Shown: one piece after another, positions 48,067 to 55,935 of the stretch | Numbering within the stretch: position 1 is the first letter of the stretch | Layout: each line of letters starts with the position of its first letter | NCBI GenBank assembly: GCA_047602055.1 | Contig: JASGIG010000001.1 | Span: forward strand, 4,278,001-4,342,000 | DNA from: JAODBQ01 sp047602055 | Lineage (GTDB): Bacteria > Actinomycetota > Acidimicrobiia > Acidimicrobiales > Ilumatobacteraceae | DNA: 64,000 nt | Direction: 5' to 3' | Translations under genes and position numbers: made by a program | Notes under the pieces: model-generated | Seen by the model: only the letters and a program-made list of their open reading frames with translations | Database searches by the model: none | Told to the model about the DNA's origin: nothing

Positions 48067-48683
48067 CGGTGATGCTCGTGGACGACCACACGATGCTCCG
48101 CCAGGGCCTGCGGCGAGCCCTCGAAGGAGAAGGGATCACGGTCATCGCCGAGGCGGGCGATGGCGACAGTGCCGTGAAGCTGGCACTGGACAGCCACCCC
48201 GACGTCGTGTTGATGGACGTGTCGATGCCGACGGTGGACGGCATCGAGGCCACCAAGCGGCTGATGGGCGCCGATGCCCGCCAGCGGGTGGTGATGCTGA
48301 CGATGCACGCCGACCGCGACGTCATCGACCGCAGCATCAAGGCCGGGGCGGTGGGCTACCTCACCAAGGACTCGTCGATCGCCGAGGTGATCATGGCGAT
48401 CAAGCTCGCCGCCAACGGCGACCGGCCGATGTCGCCGCGGCTGGCCTCGGCAATGCTCGACGAGTCCAAGAAGCTGGAGGACGGCATCGTCTCGGCTCGT
48501 GAGGAGGAGGTGCTGCAGCTCGTCGCCGACGGCTTCGGCACCACCGAGATCGCCGAGCGGATGTTCATCAGCCAGAAGACGGTGAAGAACCACCTCGCCT
48601 CGATCTACGACAAGCTCAACGCCCGCGACCGCACCCAGGCGGTGCTCACCGCGGTGCGCATGGGCATCGTCAAGCTGTCCTAG
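48057..48683 (+). CDS. NarL/LuxR-family response regulator
   Basis: Transcription factor (208 aa). Receiver domain with VMLVDDHTMLRQGLRRALEG, phospho-acceptor Asp 54 in VVLMDVSMPTVDG and switch Lys in GYLTKDSS. LuxR helix-turn-helix at ~145-200: EEVLQLVADGFGTTEIAERM and SQKTVKNHLASIYDKL. Partner of the kinase. Its TAG stop uses the TA target site of an IS element inserted directly after it. Confidence 0.93.
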   Translation: MGLTVMLVDDHTMLRQGLRRALEGEGITVIAEAGDGDSAVKLALDSHPDVVLMDVSMPTVDGIEATKRLMGADARQRVVMLTMHADRDVIDRSIKAGAVGYLTKDSSIAEVIMAIKLAANGDRPMSPRLASAMLDESKKLEDGIVSAREEEVLQLVADGFGTTEIAERMFISQKTVKNHLASIYDKLNARDRTQAVLTAVRMGIVKLS

Positions 48684-49774
48684 TGTCGCGAGTCGTTGAT
48701 TCGTTGGAGATAGCTGGCGAGGCTGTCGAGGATCTCGTCGGCGGTCTTGCGCCAGATGAATGGGCGTGGGTTCTCGTTCCAGTGCTCGACCCAGTCGTTG
48801 ATGTCACGGCGGAGTTCGGTGACGGACCGGTGCGTGGCCCGGCGCAGCTTCTTCGTTGTCAGCTCGGAGAACCAGCGCTCGACTTGGTTGAGCCACGAGC
48901 TGTAGGTCGGGGTGTAGTGCAGCGTGAACCGGCGGTGTCGCTTCAGCCAGCGTTGGATCTCGGGTGCTTTGTGGGTGGAGGCGTTGTCGCAGATCACGTG
49001 CACGTCCAACCCGTCGGGCACGGTGCGGTCGATGAGGTTCAAGAACGATCTGAACTCGACGGCGCGGTGCTGGTCGGTCATCTGGGTGAGCACCTTGCCC
49101 GAGGCGATGTCCAACGCGGCGTACAGGTCGGAGGTGCCGTTGCGCACGTAGGTGTAGGTCCGCCGTGCTGGGGTGCCGGGCAGCATCGGCAACACCGGGG
49201 CGGTGCGGTCGAGGGCTTGGACTTGGGTCTTCTCATCGACGCACAACACCACCGCGGCGTCGGGCGGGTTGAGATAGAGACCGACGACGTCGCGGACCTT
49301 GTCGATGAACTGCGGGTCGGTCGACAACTTGAAGTCCTCGATCCGGTGTGGCTTGAGCCCGAACGTGCGCCAGATCCTGGTGATCGCTGTCTGGTTCAGA
49401 CCCACCTTGGCAGCCATCGACCGTGTCGACCACTGCGTCGCCCCGTCCGGCGGCGCCTCCTCCAGCGTGGTCACGATCACCTGCTCGACGATCTCGTCGG
49501 TGATCTTGCGCGGCTGCCCCGGACGCGGCTCGTCGATCAACCCGTCGAGACGCTTGGCGGCGAACCGGGACCGCCACTTGCCGACCGTCACCGCGTTGCA
49601 CCTCAGGTCGCGGGCAATGTCCTTGTTCAGCTCACCATCCGCAGCGGCAAGCACGATGCGACACCGCAACGCCAACGCCTGGCCCGTCGTCGGCCGGCGA
49701 GCCCACCGCTCAAGCGTCTCACGCTCATCCGCGCTCAACACGATCTGCGCTGTCGGTCGTCCTCGCTGGCCCAT
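48680..49774 (-). CDS. IS630-family transposase
   Basis: Transposase of 364 aa from ATG 49774 (GGGAGGCACCG before it). N-terminal helix-turn-helix DNA-binding region (LNKDIARDLRCNAVTVGKWR, NQTAITRIWRTFGLKP) and a DDE core: VVLCVDEKTQVQALDRT (Asp), LDVHVICDNASTHKAPEI (Asp), YTPTYSSWLNQVERWFSEL (Glu). No frameshift. Its TAG stop (48680-48682 read backwards) lies outside the terminal repeat and is formed by the target TA plus the flanking host base. Confidence 0.93.
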   Translation of the reverse strand: MGQRGRPTAQIVLSADERETLERWARRPTTGQALALRCRIVLAAADGELNKDIARDLRCNAVTVGKWRSRFAAKRLDGLIDEPRPGQPRKITDEIVEQVIVTTLEEAPPDGATQWSTRSMAAKVGLNQTAITRIWRTFGLKPHRIEDFKLSTDPQFIDKVRDVVGLYLNPPDAAVVLCVDEKTQVQALDRTAPVLPMLPGTPARRTYTYVRNGTSDLYAALDIASGKVLTQMTDQHRAVEFRSFLNLIDRTVPDGLDVHVICDNASTHKAPEIQRWLKRHRRFTLHYTPTYSSWLNQVERWFSELTTKKLRRATHRSVTELRRDINDWVEHWNENPRPFIWRKTADEILDSLASYLQRINDSRH

Positions 49775-49855
49775 CGGTGCCTCCCATCGTCGCTGACAAC
49801 AACGACAACACGACACACCACCTCAAAATTCCAGCGAACTACAGACTCAGGACAC
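48683..49855 (-). mobile_element. IS630-type insertion sequence with TA duplication
   Basis: Element of 1173 bp. Terminal inverted repeats begin GTGTCGCGAGTCGTTGATTC on the left and GTGTCCTGAGTCTGTAGTTC on the right (read inward). The TA dinucleotide at 48681-48682 and 49856-49857 is the target duplication typical of the IS630/Tc1 group. The transposase and ends look intact, so it may still be active. It sits between the response regulator and the convergent secreted-protein gene. Confidence 0.88.
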
Positions 49856-49871
49856 TAGCGATCCTCGCGCC

Positions 49872-51809
49872 TCACTCGATGTAACCGTCCACGTCGACGA
49901 CGACGTGGCTGATGCCGGAGCTGAAGACGCAGACCGAACCGTCGGCACCGAGCACGGCGATCACCTGGTTGGCCACGATGCTGCCGACGCCGTAGTTGAC
50001 GTTCGACGTGCCCTGCATCGGCCGATCGCACGGGGCGATCGTCAGGTAGCCAGGCCCCGGCGCATCGACGGCGGTGACGTTGAGCACGGCCGCGGTCGCA
50101 TCGGCGGGGACGCCGCCGCGGCCCGCGATCGGAACGAGCCACCGGACCGCCGGCCCGACCGGCGTTCCGCCGCCGCCGAGGTGGTCGATGGTGTCGTAGC
50201 CCGGTCTCGTGTCGCCGAGGCGGGCAGGCACGAGCGGGACGACCGACGAGTCGGCGTCGAACCAGCCCTGCACGTCGACGACCAGGTGGGTCGCGCCGAG
50301 GGTGAACAGGCAGACGGAACCGTCGGGGGCCAGCTTGGCGAGCACCGCGGCGGCCACGGTGCGACCACGCGTGTAGTTGAGGTTCGAGCTGTTCGGCCGC
50401 GGCTGGCCACACGGGAACACCGTCACGTAGCCCGGCGCCACGGCGTCGACCGCGGTGACGTTGAGCATCACCGCTCCGGTTCCGGTGGGAACCCCGGCAC
50501 GCCCGACCACCTGCAGCGTGGTGATCGTCCCGCCTGCCCGGACGCCGATCCCGGCAGCCTGCCCGTCGATCGTCGGGTTGGCCGGCCGGCTGTCGAGCAG
50601 GCGCACGGGCGCCGAGGAGACCAGCGACGAGCCGGCGACGAAGTAGCCACTGACGTCGATCACGAGATCGGTCGCCGCAGAGGTGAACACGCACAGCGTC
50701 CCGCCGGTGCCGAGCGCGACCACACCGGAGTTGGCCGCTGTGTCGCCGGTGACGTAGTTCAGGTTCGACGCCATCGGACGAGGTTGGCCACAGGGGAACA
50801 GCGTGACGAAGCCCGGCCCGCCGGCGTCGGTCACGGTGACGTTGCCCTCGGCGGCATCCGCGTCGTCGGGGATCCCGGCGCGCCCGCCGATCGGCACGGT
50901 GGTCGTCGAGCCCGCCGCCAGCCGGCCGATGGCCATCTGCAGGCAGTCGAAGGTCATGTTGCCGAACCAAACCGGCCTGGTGTCGAGCAACCGCTCGGGC
51001 ACGAACGAGTCGTACTCGGCGAACGGCTGTGGATGCGGGAGCGAGCGCTGCGGGCAGGCCGACACCGGGGGTACCGGGGGGAGCTGGCCGCCGGCGTTGT
51101 TCGCCACCTCCGGCATGGCCCACACGTCGTCGGGTGCGTCGTCGGTCGCCGTCGTCGCCGAGGCCACGTCCGTGTAGAGCATCTCGGCGTACCAACCGAA
51201 GCGTGGTACGCCGGCGAGGCAGCTGGCCGGGACGGCGACGCCGTAGAACGCCGCCGAGGCGTCGCTGTGCGTCAGCCCGTCGCCGCAGTCGCCATGCGCA
51301 CCGAGGAGACCGCCGACCAGTTCGCCGTCGATGCCGACGAGCACGAGCGCGTCGTCGGCGACACCGTTGTGGTCCTCGTCAAGGAACCAGACGATGCCGG
51401 TGTCGTCGTCCCAGTTCTGCGACGACGGGTCCTCGAACTTCGCCACCGTGACGGCCCCGACGAGGGCGTCCGTACCGGCGTCGAGCGACGCCCGCGTGAT
51501 GTCGCCGGGCGCGAACACGGCGTCGCCGACCGGATCGCCGACGTCGCCGACGGACTGGACCTGCTGTTGCGAGCCGCTCGGCACCGTCACGTCCGGGAAC
51601 GTCAGCGACGGTGGCGCGGCCTCGCCGTCGAACTGGGCGCGGAACGCCCGGATCGCGTCGGCGGCCGAGGTCCCGCCGGCCGAGACGCCGCCGGACGGCA
51701 GCGCAGCCGCACCGGATGACCGCTGGGCCGAGGCCGGACTCGGCACCACCCCGACGCTCGCCGCACCGACGAGCAGCGCCACCAGCAACGACCCCGCTCG
51801 CCCCAGCAT
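49872..51809 (-). CDS. Secreted protein with three tandem ~120-residue repeats
   Basis: Protein of 645 aa. Sec signal peptide at residues 1-28 (LLVALLVGAASVGVVPSPASA). Residues ~60-240 form a unique domain (GDITRASLDAGTDALVGAVT, Asp-rich EDHNGVADDA) resembling secreted-protein heads with possible calcium sites. From ~270 three repeats follow, each with a P-x-R-L-x-DTRP opening, VTVFPCGQPRP-SNLNY in the middle (VTLFPCGQPRPMASNLNY, VTVFPCGQPRPNSSNLNY, LTIAPCDRPMQGTSNVNY) and a VVDVDGYI-like end. Probably surface-exposed or released; binding partner unknown. No anchor seen. Confidence 0.8.
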   Translation of the reverse strand: MLGRAGSLLVALLVGAASVGVVPSPASAQRSSGAAALPSGGVSAGGTSAADAIRAFRAQFDGEAAPPSLTFPDVTVPSGSQQQVQSVGDVGDPVGDAVFAPGDITRASLDAGTDALVGAVTVAKFEDPSSQNWDDDTGIVWFLDEDHNGVADDALVLVGIDGELVGGLLGAHGDCGDGLTHSDASAAFYGVAVPASCLAGVPRFGWYAEMLYTDVASATTATDDAPDDVWAMPEVANNAGGQLPPVPPVSACPQRSLPHPQPFAEYDSFVPERLLDTRPVWFGNMTFDCLQMAIGRLAAGSTTTVPIGGRAGIPDDADAAEGNVTVTDAGGPGFVTLFPCGQPRPMASNLNYVTGDTAANSGVVALGTGGTLCVFTSAATDLVIDVSGYFVAGSSLVSSAPVRLLDSRPANPTIDGQAAGIGVRAGGTITTLQVVGRAGVPTGTGAVMLNVTAVDAVAPGYVTVFPCGQPRPNSSNLNYTRGRTVAAAVLAKLAPDGSVCLFTLGATHLVVDVQGWFDADSSVVPLVPARLGDTRPGYDTIDHLGGGGTPVGPAVRWLVPIAGRGGVPADATAAVLNVTAVDAPGPGYLTIAPCDRPMQGTSNVNYGVGSIVANQVIAVLGADGSVCVFSSGISHVVVDVDGYIE

Positions 51810-51873
51810 CGGCGCATGCTACGCACACGGACGTCCACGACCCAGCCCCCCGTCGACCCCGTATCCCGGACGC

Positions 51874-51913
51874 GCGACGGCCCGCACCAGCCGGAGCCGG
51901 TGCGGGCCGTCGC
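51874..51913 (-). terminator. Terminator hairpin after rpsA
   Basis: Perfect 15-bp stem GCGACGGCCCGCACC/GGTGCGGGCCGTCGC with a 10-base loop, 16 bases beyond the rpsA stop. No T-run. It also shields the downstream secreted-protein gene from rpsA read-through. Confidence 0.75.
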
Positions 51914-51929
51914 CAGGACGTGATGAGGG

Positions 51930-53240
51930 TCAGGCCTCGGGGGCCGGCTCGCCCTCGGCCGGTGGGCCGTCCTCGCCGTAGAACTCGGCCCACGCAGCCT
52001 CGCGCTCGCTGTCGTCGGCACCGACGGCCCAGTTGCCGTGCTCGTCGATCTCGAAGTGCTGGCGATACTCCTCGGCCAGCTCGCCACCCTCGGCGGCCTG
52101 CTTGATCGACAGGCTGATCCGGCGGCGGGCCAGGTCGAGATCGATGATCTTGACCCACAGCTCCTCGCCGGGGGTGACCACCTGCTCGGGCGAGTCGACG
52201 TGGTGCGTGGACATCTCCGAGATGTGCACGAGACCCTCGATGCCGTCACCGACCTGGACGAAGCCGCCGAACGGGACGAGCTTGGTGACCCGACCGTAGA
52301 CCAGCTGGCCGACCTCGTGGGTGGAGGCGAACTCCTGCCACGGGTCCTGCTGGGTGGCCTTCAGCGACAGGCTGATCCGCTCGCGGTCGAAGTCGACGTC
52401 GAGCACCTGGACGGTGACCGGATCGCCGACGGCGACGACGGCGCCCGGGTGGTCGACGTGCTTCCACGACAGCTCGCTGACGTGGATGAGGCCGTCCATC
52501 CCGCCGAGGTCGACGAACGCACCGAACGACACGACGCTCGACACCGTGCCCTCGCGGATCTCCCCCGGCTTGAGGTTGGTGAGGAAGCTGTCGCGGCTCT
52601 CCTTCTGGGTCTCCTCCAGGTAGGCCCGGCGGCTGAGCACGACGTTGTTGCGGTTCTTGTCCAGCTCGATGATCTTCGCCTGGACCGTCTTGCCGACGTA
52701 CGGCGTGAGGTCGCGCACCCGGCGCAGCTCCACCAGCGACGCCGGCAGGAAGCCGCGCAGGCCGATGTCGACGATGAGACCACCCTTGACGACCTCGATG
52801 ACCGGGCCCTCGACGGTGCCCTCGGCCTCCTTGATCTTCTCGATCGTGCCCCACGCCCGCTCGTACTGCGCCCGCTTCTTGCTGAGCAGCAGGCGACCTT
52901 CCTTGTCCTCCTTCTGGAGGACCAGCGCCTCGACCGTGTCGCCGGTGGCGACGATCTCGTGCGGATCGACGTCGTTGCGGATGCTCAGCTCACGAGCGGG
53001 GATGACCCCTTCGCTCTTGTAGCCGATGTCGAGCAGCACCTCGTCCTTGTCGACCTTGACGACGGTGCCGGTGACGAGCTGGCCGTCCTCGACGTCGACG
53101 AGCGTGCCGTCGATGGCGTCGGCGAAGGACATGCCGAGATCGTCGGCGACGATCTCACGGGGGTGATAGTTGCCGTCTTCGTCGAAGGTGCCCCAGTGGG
53201 ACTCGGCTTCGGTGGGATCGGCGTAGGTGGTGTCGGACAA
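51930..53240 (-). CDS. rpsA: 30S ribosomal protein S1
   Basis: Protein of 436 aa with four S1 RNA-binding domains (residues ~50-120, 135-205, 220-290 and 305-375): GTVVKVDKDEVLLDIGYKSE, VIEVVKGGLIVDIGLRGFLP, GTVSSVVSFGAFVDLGGMDG, GRVTKLVPFGGFVQVGDGIE. Four domains rather than six is the actinobacterial form. The C-terminus is acidic. It brings mRNA to the ribosome. Confidence 0.97.
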   Translation of the reverse strand: MSDTTYADPTEAESHWGTFDEDGNYHPREIVADDLGMSFADAIDGTLVDVEDGQLVTGTVVKVDKDEVLLDIGYKSEGVIPARELSIRNDVDPHEIVATGDTVEALVLQKEDKEGRLLLSKKRAQYERAWGTIEKIKEAEGTVEGPVIEVVKGGLIVDIGLRGFLPASLVELRRVRDLTPYVGKTVQAKIIELDKNRNNVVLSRRAYLEETQKESRDSFLTNLKPGEIREGTVSSVVSFGAFVDLGGMDGLIHVSELSWKHVDHPGAVVAVGDPVTVQVLDVDFDRERISLSLKATQQDPWQEFASTHEVGQLVYGRVTKLVPFGGFVQVGDGIEGLVHISEMSTHHVDSPEQVVTPGEELWVKIIDLDLARRRISLSIKQAAEGGELAEEYRQHFEIDEHGNWAVGADDSEREAAWAEFYGEDGPPAEGEPAPEA

Positions 53241-53334
53241 GGGAGAGGACTGCTTTCGAAAGGGGTTGCTACGGGATGCGGAACGCCGGACGGCCGTCCG
53301 GACCGATCCAAGATACCAGCGTGCGCTGGCTGGG

Positions 53335-54147
53335 TCACGGGGCGCGGCGGGCGATCACCAGGAATTCAGGTGATTCGGTGGTGGGGTTCACCTCGCCGTA
53401 CTCGCCTGGCTCGACGGAGCTGATCCGCTCGACGGTCATGCCCACCGCGTCCATCAGCAGGCGCAGCTCGCGGGGCGTGTAGCAGCCGGTCCACAGGTCG
53501 ACCTCCTGCGGGCGGCCCTGCTCGTCGCGCACCTCGGTCCGCTCGTGGCTGACGCCGGTGTCGGCGTCGAACGTCGCCGCCTCGTGGTACTTGACGGCGA
53601 AGTAGGCGTTGAACGCGCTCAACGCCAGGCGGCCATTGGGTTTCAGGGCTCGGGCGATGTTGCGGAGGACGACGCGGTCGTCGCCGTTCGCGGTCATCAG
53701 CCCGAACGCGCCCTGGCACAGGCAGACGACCGCGTCGAACTCCTGTTCGAACGTCAGCGCCCGTGCGTCGCGGCGCTCGAACGTCGCGCCCGGCGGGGCG
53801 TGCTCGGTGGCCAGCTCCACGAAGCGCTCGGAGATGTCGATGCCGTGGACGACGATGCCCCGGCGGGCCAGCTCGTGGGCGTGGCGCCCCGGTCCGCAGC
53901 CGACGTCGAGCACCCGCTCCCCCGGCCGCAGGCCCAGGGCGGCGACGACGTGGTCGATCTCCTGCACCGTCCCCTTGGTGAACGAGTACCGCAGGTACGC
54001 GGCGCCGAGGTGCGCGGCGATCGGTTCGAACCAATGCTGATGGTCGGGGACCGGCGTCCGCTCGCTGCGCTCGCTTTCGCCGCTCCCCACCTGCGGCGGG
54101 CTCCCTGGCGGTCGCGCCGCCGCGCGCTCCTCGTGCTCGTCGTTCAC
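53335..54147 (-). CDS. Class I SAM-dependent methyltransferase with repeat-derived N-terminus
   Basis: About 270 aa from GTG 54147. The core is a Methyltransf_25-type domain: VVAALGLRPGERVLDVGCGP, GIDISERFVELATEHAPPG, FDAVVCLCQGAFGLM and RALKPNGRLALSAFNAYFAV. Residues ~7-38 (SPPQVGSGESERSERTPVP region) come from repeat copy F, and no start codon exists between the repeat and the conserved DHQHWFEPIAAHL, so the repeat seems to have supplied the present N-terminus. Substrate unknown. It follows the marR-like gene. Confidence 0.8.
   Translation of the reverse strand: MNDEHEERAAARPPGSPPQVGSGESERSERTPVPDHQHWFEPIAAHLGAAYLRYSFTKGTVQEIDHVVAALGLRPGERVLDVGCGPGRHAHELARRGIVVHGIDISERFVELATEHAPPGATFERRDARALTFEQEFDAVVCLCQGAFGLMTANGDDRVVLRNIARALKPNGRLALSAFNAYFAVKYHEAATFDADTGVSHERTEVRDEQGRPQEVDLWTGCYTPRELRLLMDAVGMTVERISSVEPGEYGEVNPTTESPEFLVIARRAP
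54046..54128 (-). repeat. Dispersed repeat, copy F (SERTPVP type)
   Basis: Minus strand starts GCGCGACCGCCAGGGAGCCC (19 of 20 as in copy E) and ends GAGCGGACGCCGGTCCCC. Contains a short internal duplication CGAGCGCAGCGAGCGGA absent from copy E. It is translated at the beginning of the methyltransferase. Confidence 0.65.
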
Positions 54148-54180
54148 GGACCCAAGCCTGGGCAATCGTGCTCGTTGCCG

Positions 54181-54612
54181 TCAATCGAGCTCGTCGAGGA
54201 GGTCGGACATCTCGTCACGGAAGCGGCGCAGCTCCTCGCGGTGGGCGTCGGACAGCGAGGCCAGCACGTCGGCGCCGCGATCGGTGAGCACGAGGCGCTG
54301 GCGGCGGCGGTCCTCGGGGTCCGGGTTGCGGGTGATCAGGCCGGCGTCCACGGCCCGGTCGACCAGCTCGACGGTCGAGTGGTGCTTCAGCTGCAGCCAC
54401 TCGGCGAGGTCGGTCACCGACGGGTCGCCCGTCGGGAAGCCACGGATGGCGAGCATCAGCTGGTGCTGGCCCGGCGTCACCCCGGCCTGGCGGGCCGCCT
54501 CCTCGGAGAAGCGCTGGAACACGCGCAGCGCGAAGCGGAACCGGGCGAGCACGCGGTAGTCCGCCTCGGCAAGGTCGGTGCGGCGGGCCCGCGGCGGTCG
54601 CCGTTCAGCCAT
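54181..54612 (-). CDS. MarR-family transcriptional regulator
   Basis: Winged-helix regulator of 143 aa. LARFRFALRVFQRFSEEAAR, then the DNA-binding helix pair SVTDLAEWLQLKHHSTVELV and wing RNPDPEDRRRQRLVLTDRG, typical MarR. It lies directly downstream of a ClC channel gene whose open frame overlaps it by 136 bases, and probably binds the palindromes between the two ClC genes. Small organic anions are common MarR ligands; here the signal is unknown. Confidence 0.85.
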   Translation of the reverse strand: MAERRPPRARRTDLAEADYRVLARFRFALRVFQRFSEEAARQAGVTPGQHQLMLAIRGFPTGDPSVTDLAEWLQLKHHSTVELVDRAVDAGLITRNPDPEDRRRQRLVLTDRGADVLASLSDAHREELRRFRDEMSDLLDELD

Positions 54613-55868
54613 GGACGAAGCTCCGGGCCGTCGTCGGATCGCAGCGGCGCCGGGCCCGAGCGGTGCCGCTGGCTCTCGATCAGCCCGACGTCGGAGGTCA
54701 GCACGAGCGCGACGACCGATGCGATCAGCGTGATCGGCAGCAGCACGATGCCGGCCGTCTCGGTGACGACGAGCACGGAGCCGAGCGGCGTCTTGGTGAC
54801 GCCGACGTTGCAGGCGGCCATCAGCGCGCCCACGACGACGACGACCACGTTCGAGCTGGGGAACAGGTGGTGGCCGACCAGGCCCAGGCAGGTGCCGACG
54901 AAGAACAAGAGGATGATGAAACCACCTTTCCAGCCCGGCGACAGCGTCACGCTCGAGGCGGTCAGCTTGGCGACCGCGGCGATGCACAGCGTCCGCACGG
55001 CCAGCTGGGTGGTCATGATCTCCCCGATCTGGGCCTCGACGAACGTCAGGGCGAACGGCGACGCCCATGCCAGCAATGCCAGCGCGGCGCCGCCGCACAC
55101 CGGCCGGGCCGCCGACGGCACCCGCTTGACGACGGCACGCAGCACCTGGCTGAGGTAGGTGAAGGCGACCGCGACGATCGCCCCGACCACGCCGCACAGC
55201 ACCGCCCAGCCGAGGTCGCCGCCGTGGACCGCGCCGACCTCAGGGAAGGTCCACACCGGCTCCAGGCCGACGCCGGTGACCAGCACGTACACCGCGTAGC
55301 CCGACAGCGAGCCGAGCACCGCGGGCATCAGCGCCTCGTAGTACTCGAGGCCGCGGCGGTGGAGGATCTCCAGCGCGAACAGCGCGGCGCCGAGCGGCGT
55401 GCCGAACAGCACGGTGAACGCCGCGGCCATGCCGGTGATCGTCACCACCCGCAGTCCGGCAGCGTCGAGGCCGGCCCGGCGGCCGATCCACGAGCCGACG
55501 GTGCCGCTGGTCTGCACGAGCGGTGCCTCCGGCCCCATCGCACCGCCGGCGGAGACGCACAGCAGCGGTACCGGGAGCAGCGACGGCAGCCGGCGCAGGT
55601 CGTCGGCGCCGCCGGCCACGTGGATGTTGTCGACGAGCAGCTCGACGTCGCCGGCGCTGCCGAGCAGCCGGGTCAGCAGCGTGACGGCGGCGCCGACGGC
55701 GACGAGGATCGCCCCGTGGACGACGAGGCCGGAGTGGTCCGGCCACAGCCCGCGCTGCAGCAGGTGCAACACGGCCAGATAGCCGGCGCCGATACTGCCG
55801 CTGACGATCCCGGTACCGATGACGATGCCGAACAGGCGAGACGTCGTGCTGTCGAGCGGGCTGCGCAC
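54477..55868 (-). CDS. ClC-family chloride channel/antiporter
   Basis: Membrane protein of about 463 aa with roughly ten helices. Anion-path motifs: GGAMGPEAPLVQTSGTVGSW (gating Glu), GMAAAFTVLFGTPLGAALFA and SPGWKGGFIILLFFVGTCLG near the end. No CBS domains. Start GTG 55868 has AAGGAGC before it; an earlier GTG (55892) lies inside the operator. The last ~45 codons run over marR in another frame and look unlike ClC, so a natural stop near 54600 may have been lost by a small indel. Confidence 0.8.
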   Translation of the reverse strand: MRSPLDSTTSRLFGIVIGTGIVSGSIGAGYLAVLHLLQRGLWPDHSGLVVHGAILVAVGAAVTLLTRLLGSAGDVELLVDNIHVAGGADDLRRLPSLLPVPLLCVSAGGAMGPEAPLVQTSGTVGSWIGRRAGLDAAGLRVVTITGMAAAFTVLFGTPLGAALFALEILHRRGLEYYEALMPAVLGSLSGYAVYVLVTGVGLEPVWTFPEVGAVHGGDLGWAVLCGVVGAIVAVAFTYLSQVLRAVVKRVPSAARPVCGGAALALLAWASPFALTFVEAQIGEIMTTQLAVRTLCIAAVAKLTASSVTLSPGWKGGFIILLFFVGTCLGLVGHHLFPSSNVVVVVVGALMAACNVGVTKTPLGSVLVVTETAGIVLLPITLIASVVALVLTSDVGLIESQRHRSGPAPLRSDDGPELRPWLNGDRRGPAAPTLPRRTTACSPGSASRCACSSASPRRRPARPG

Positions 55869-55889
55869 CCGGAGCTCCTTCACTCGTGT

Positions 55890-55910
55890 CACGATAGTCG
55901 TGATACGATA
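55890..55910. promoter_or_regulatory. Palindromic operator candidate between divergent ClC genes
   Basis: CACGA-TAG-TCGTG (55890-55902) and TCGT-GAT-ACGA (55898-55908) are perfect overlapping inverted repeats, and ACGATA is repeated 14 bases apart. This AT-richer 20-base block lies between both starts, and the linked MarR protein is the likely ligand. Confidence 0.55.
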
Positions 55911-55935
55911 CTTTCGACGCGACGAAGGGGGGACG

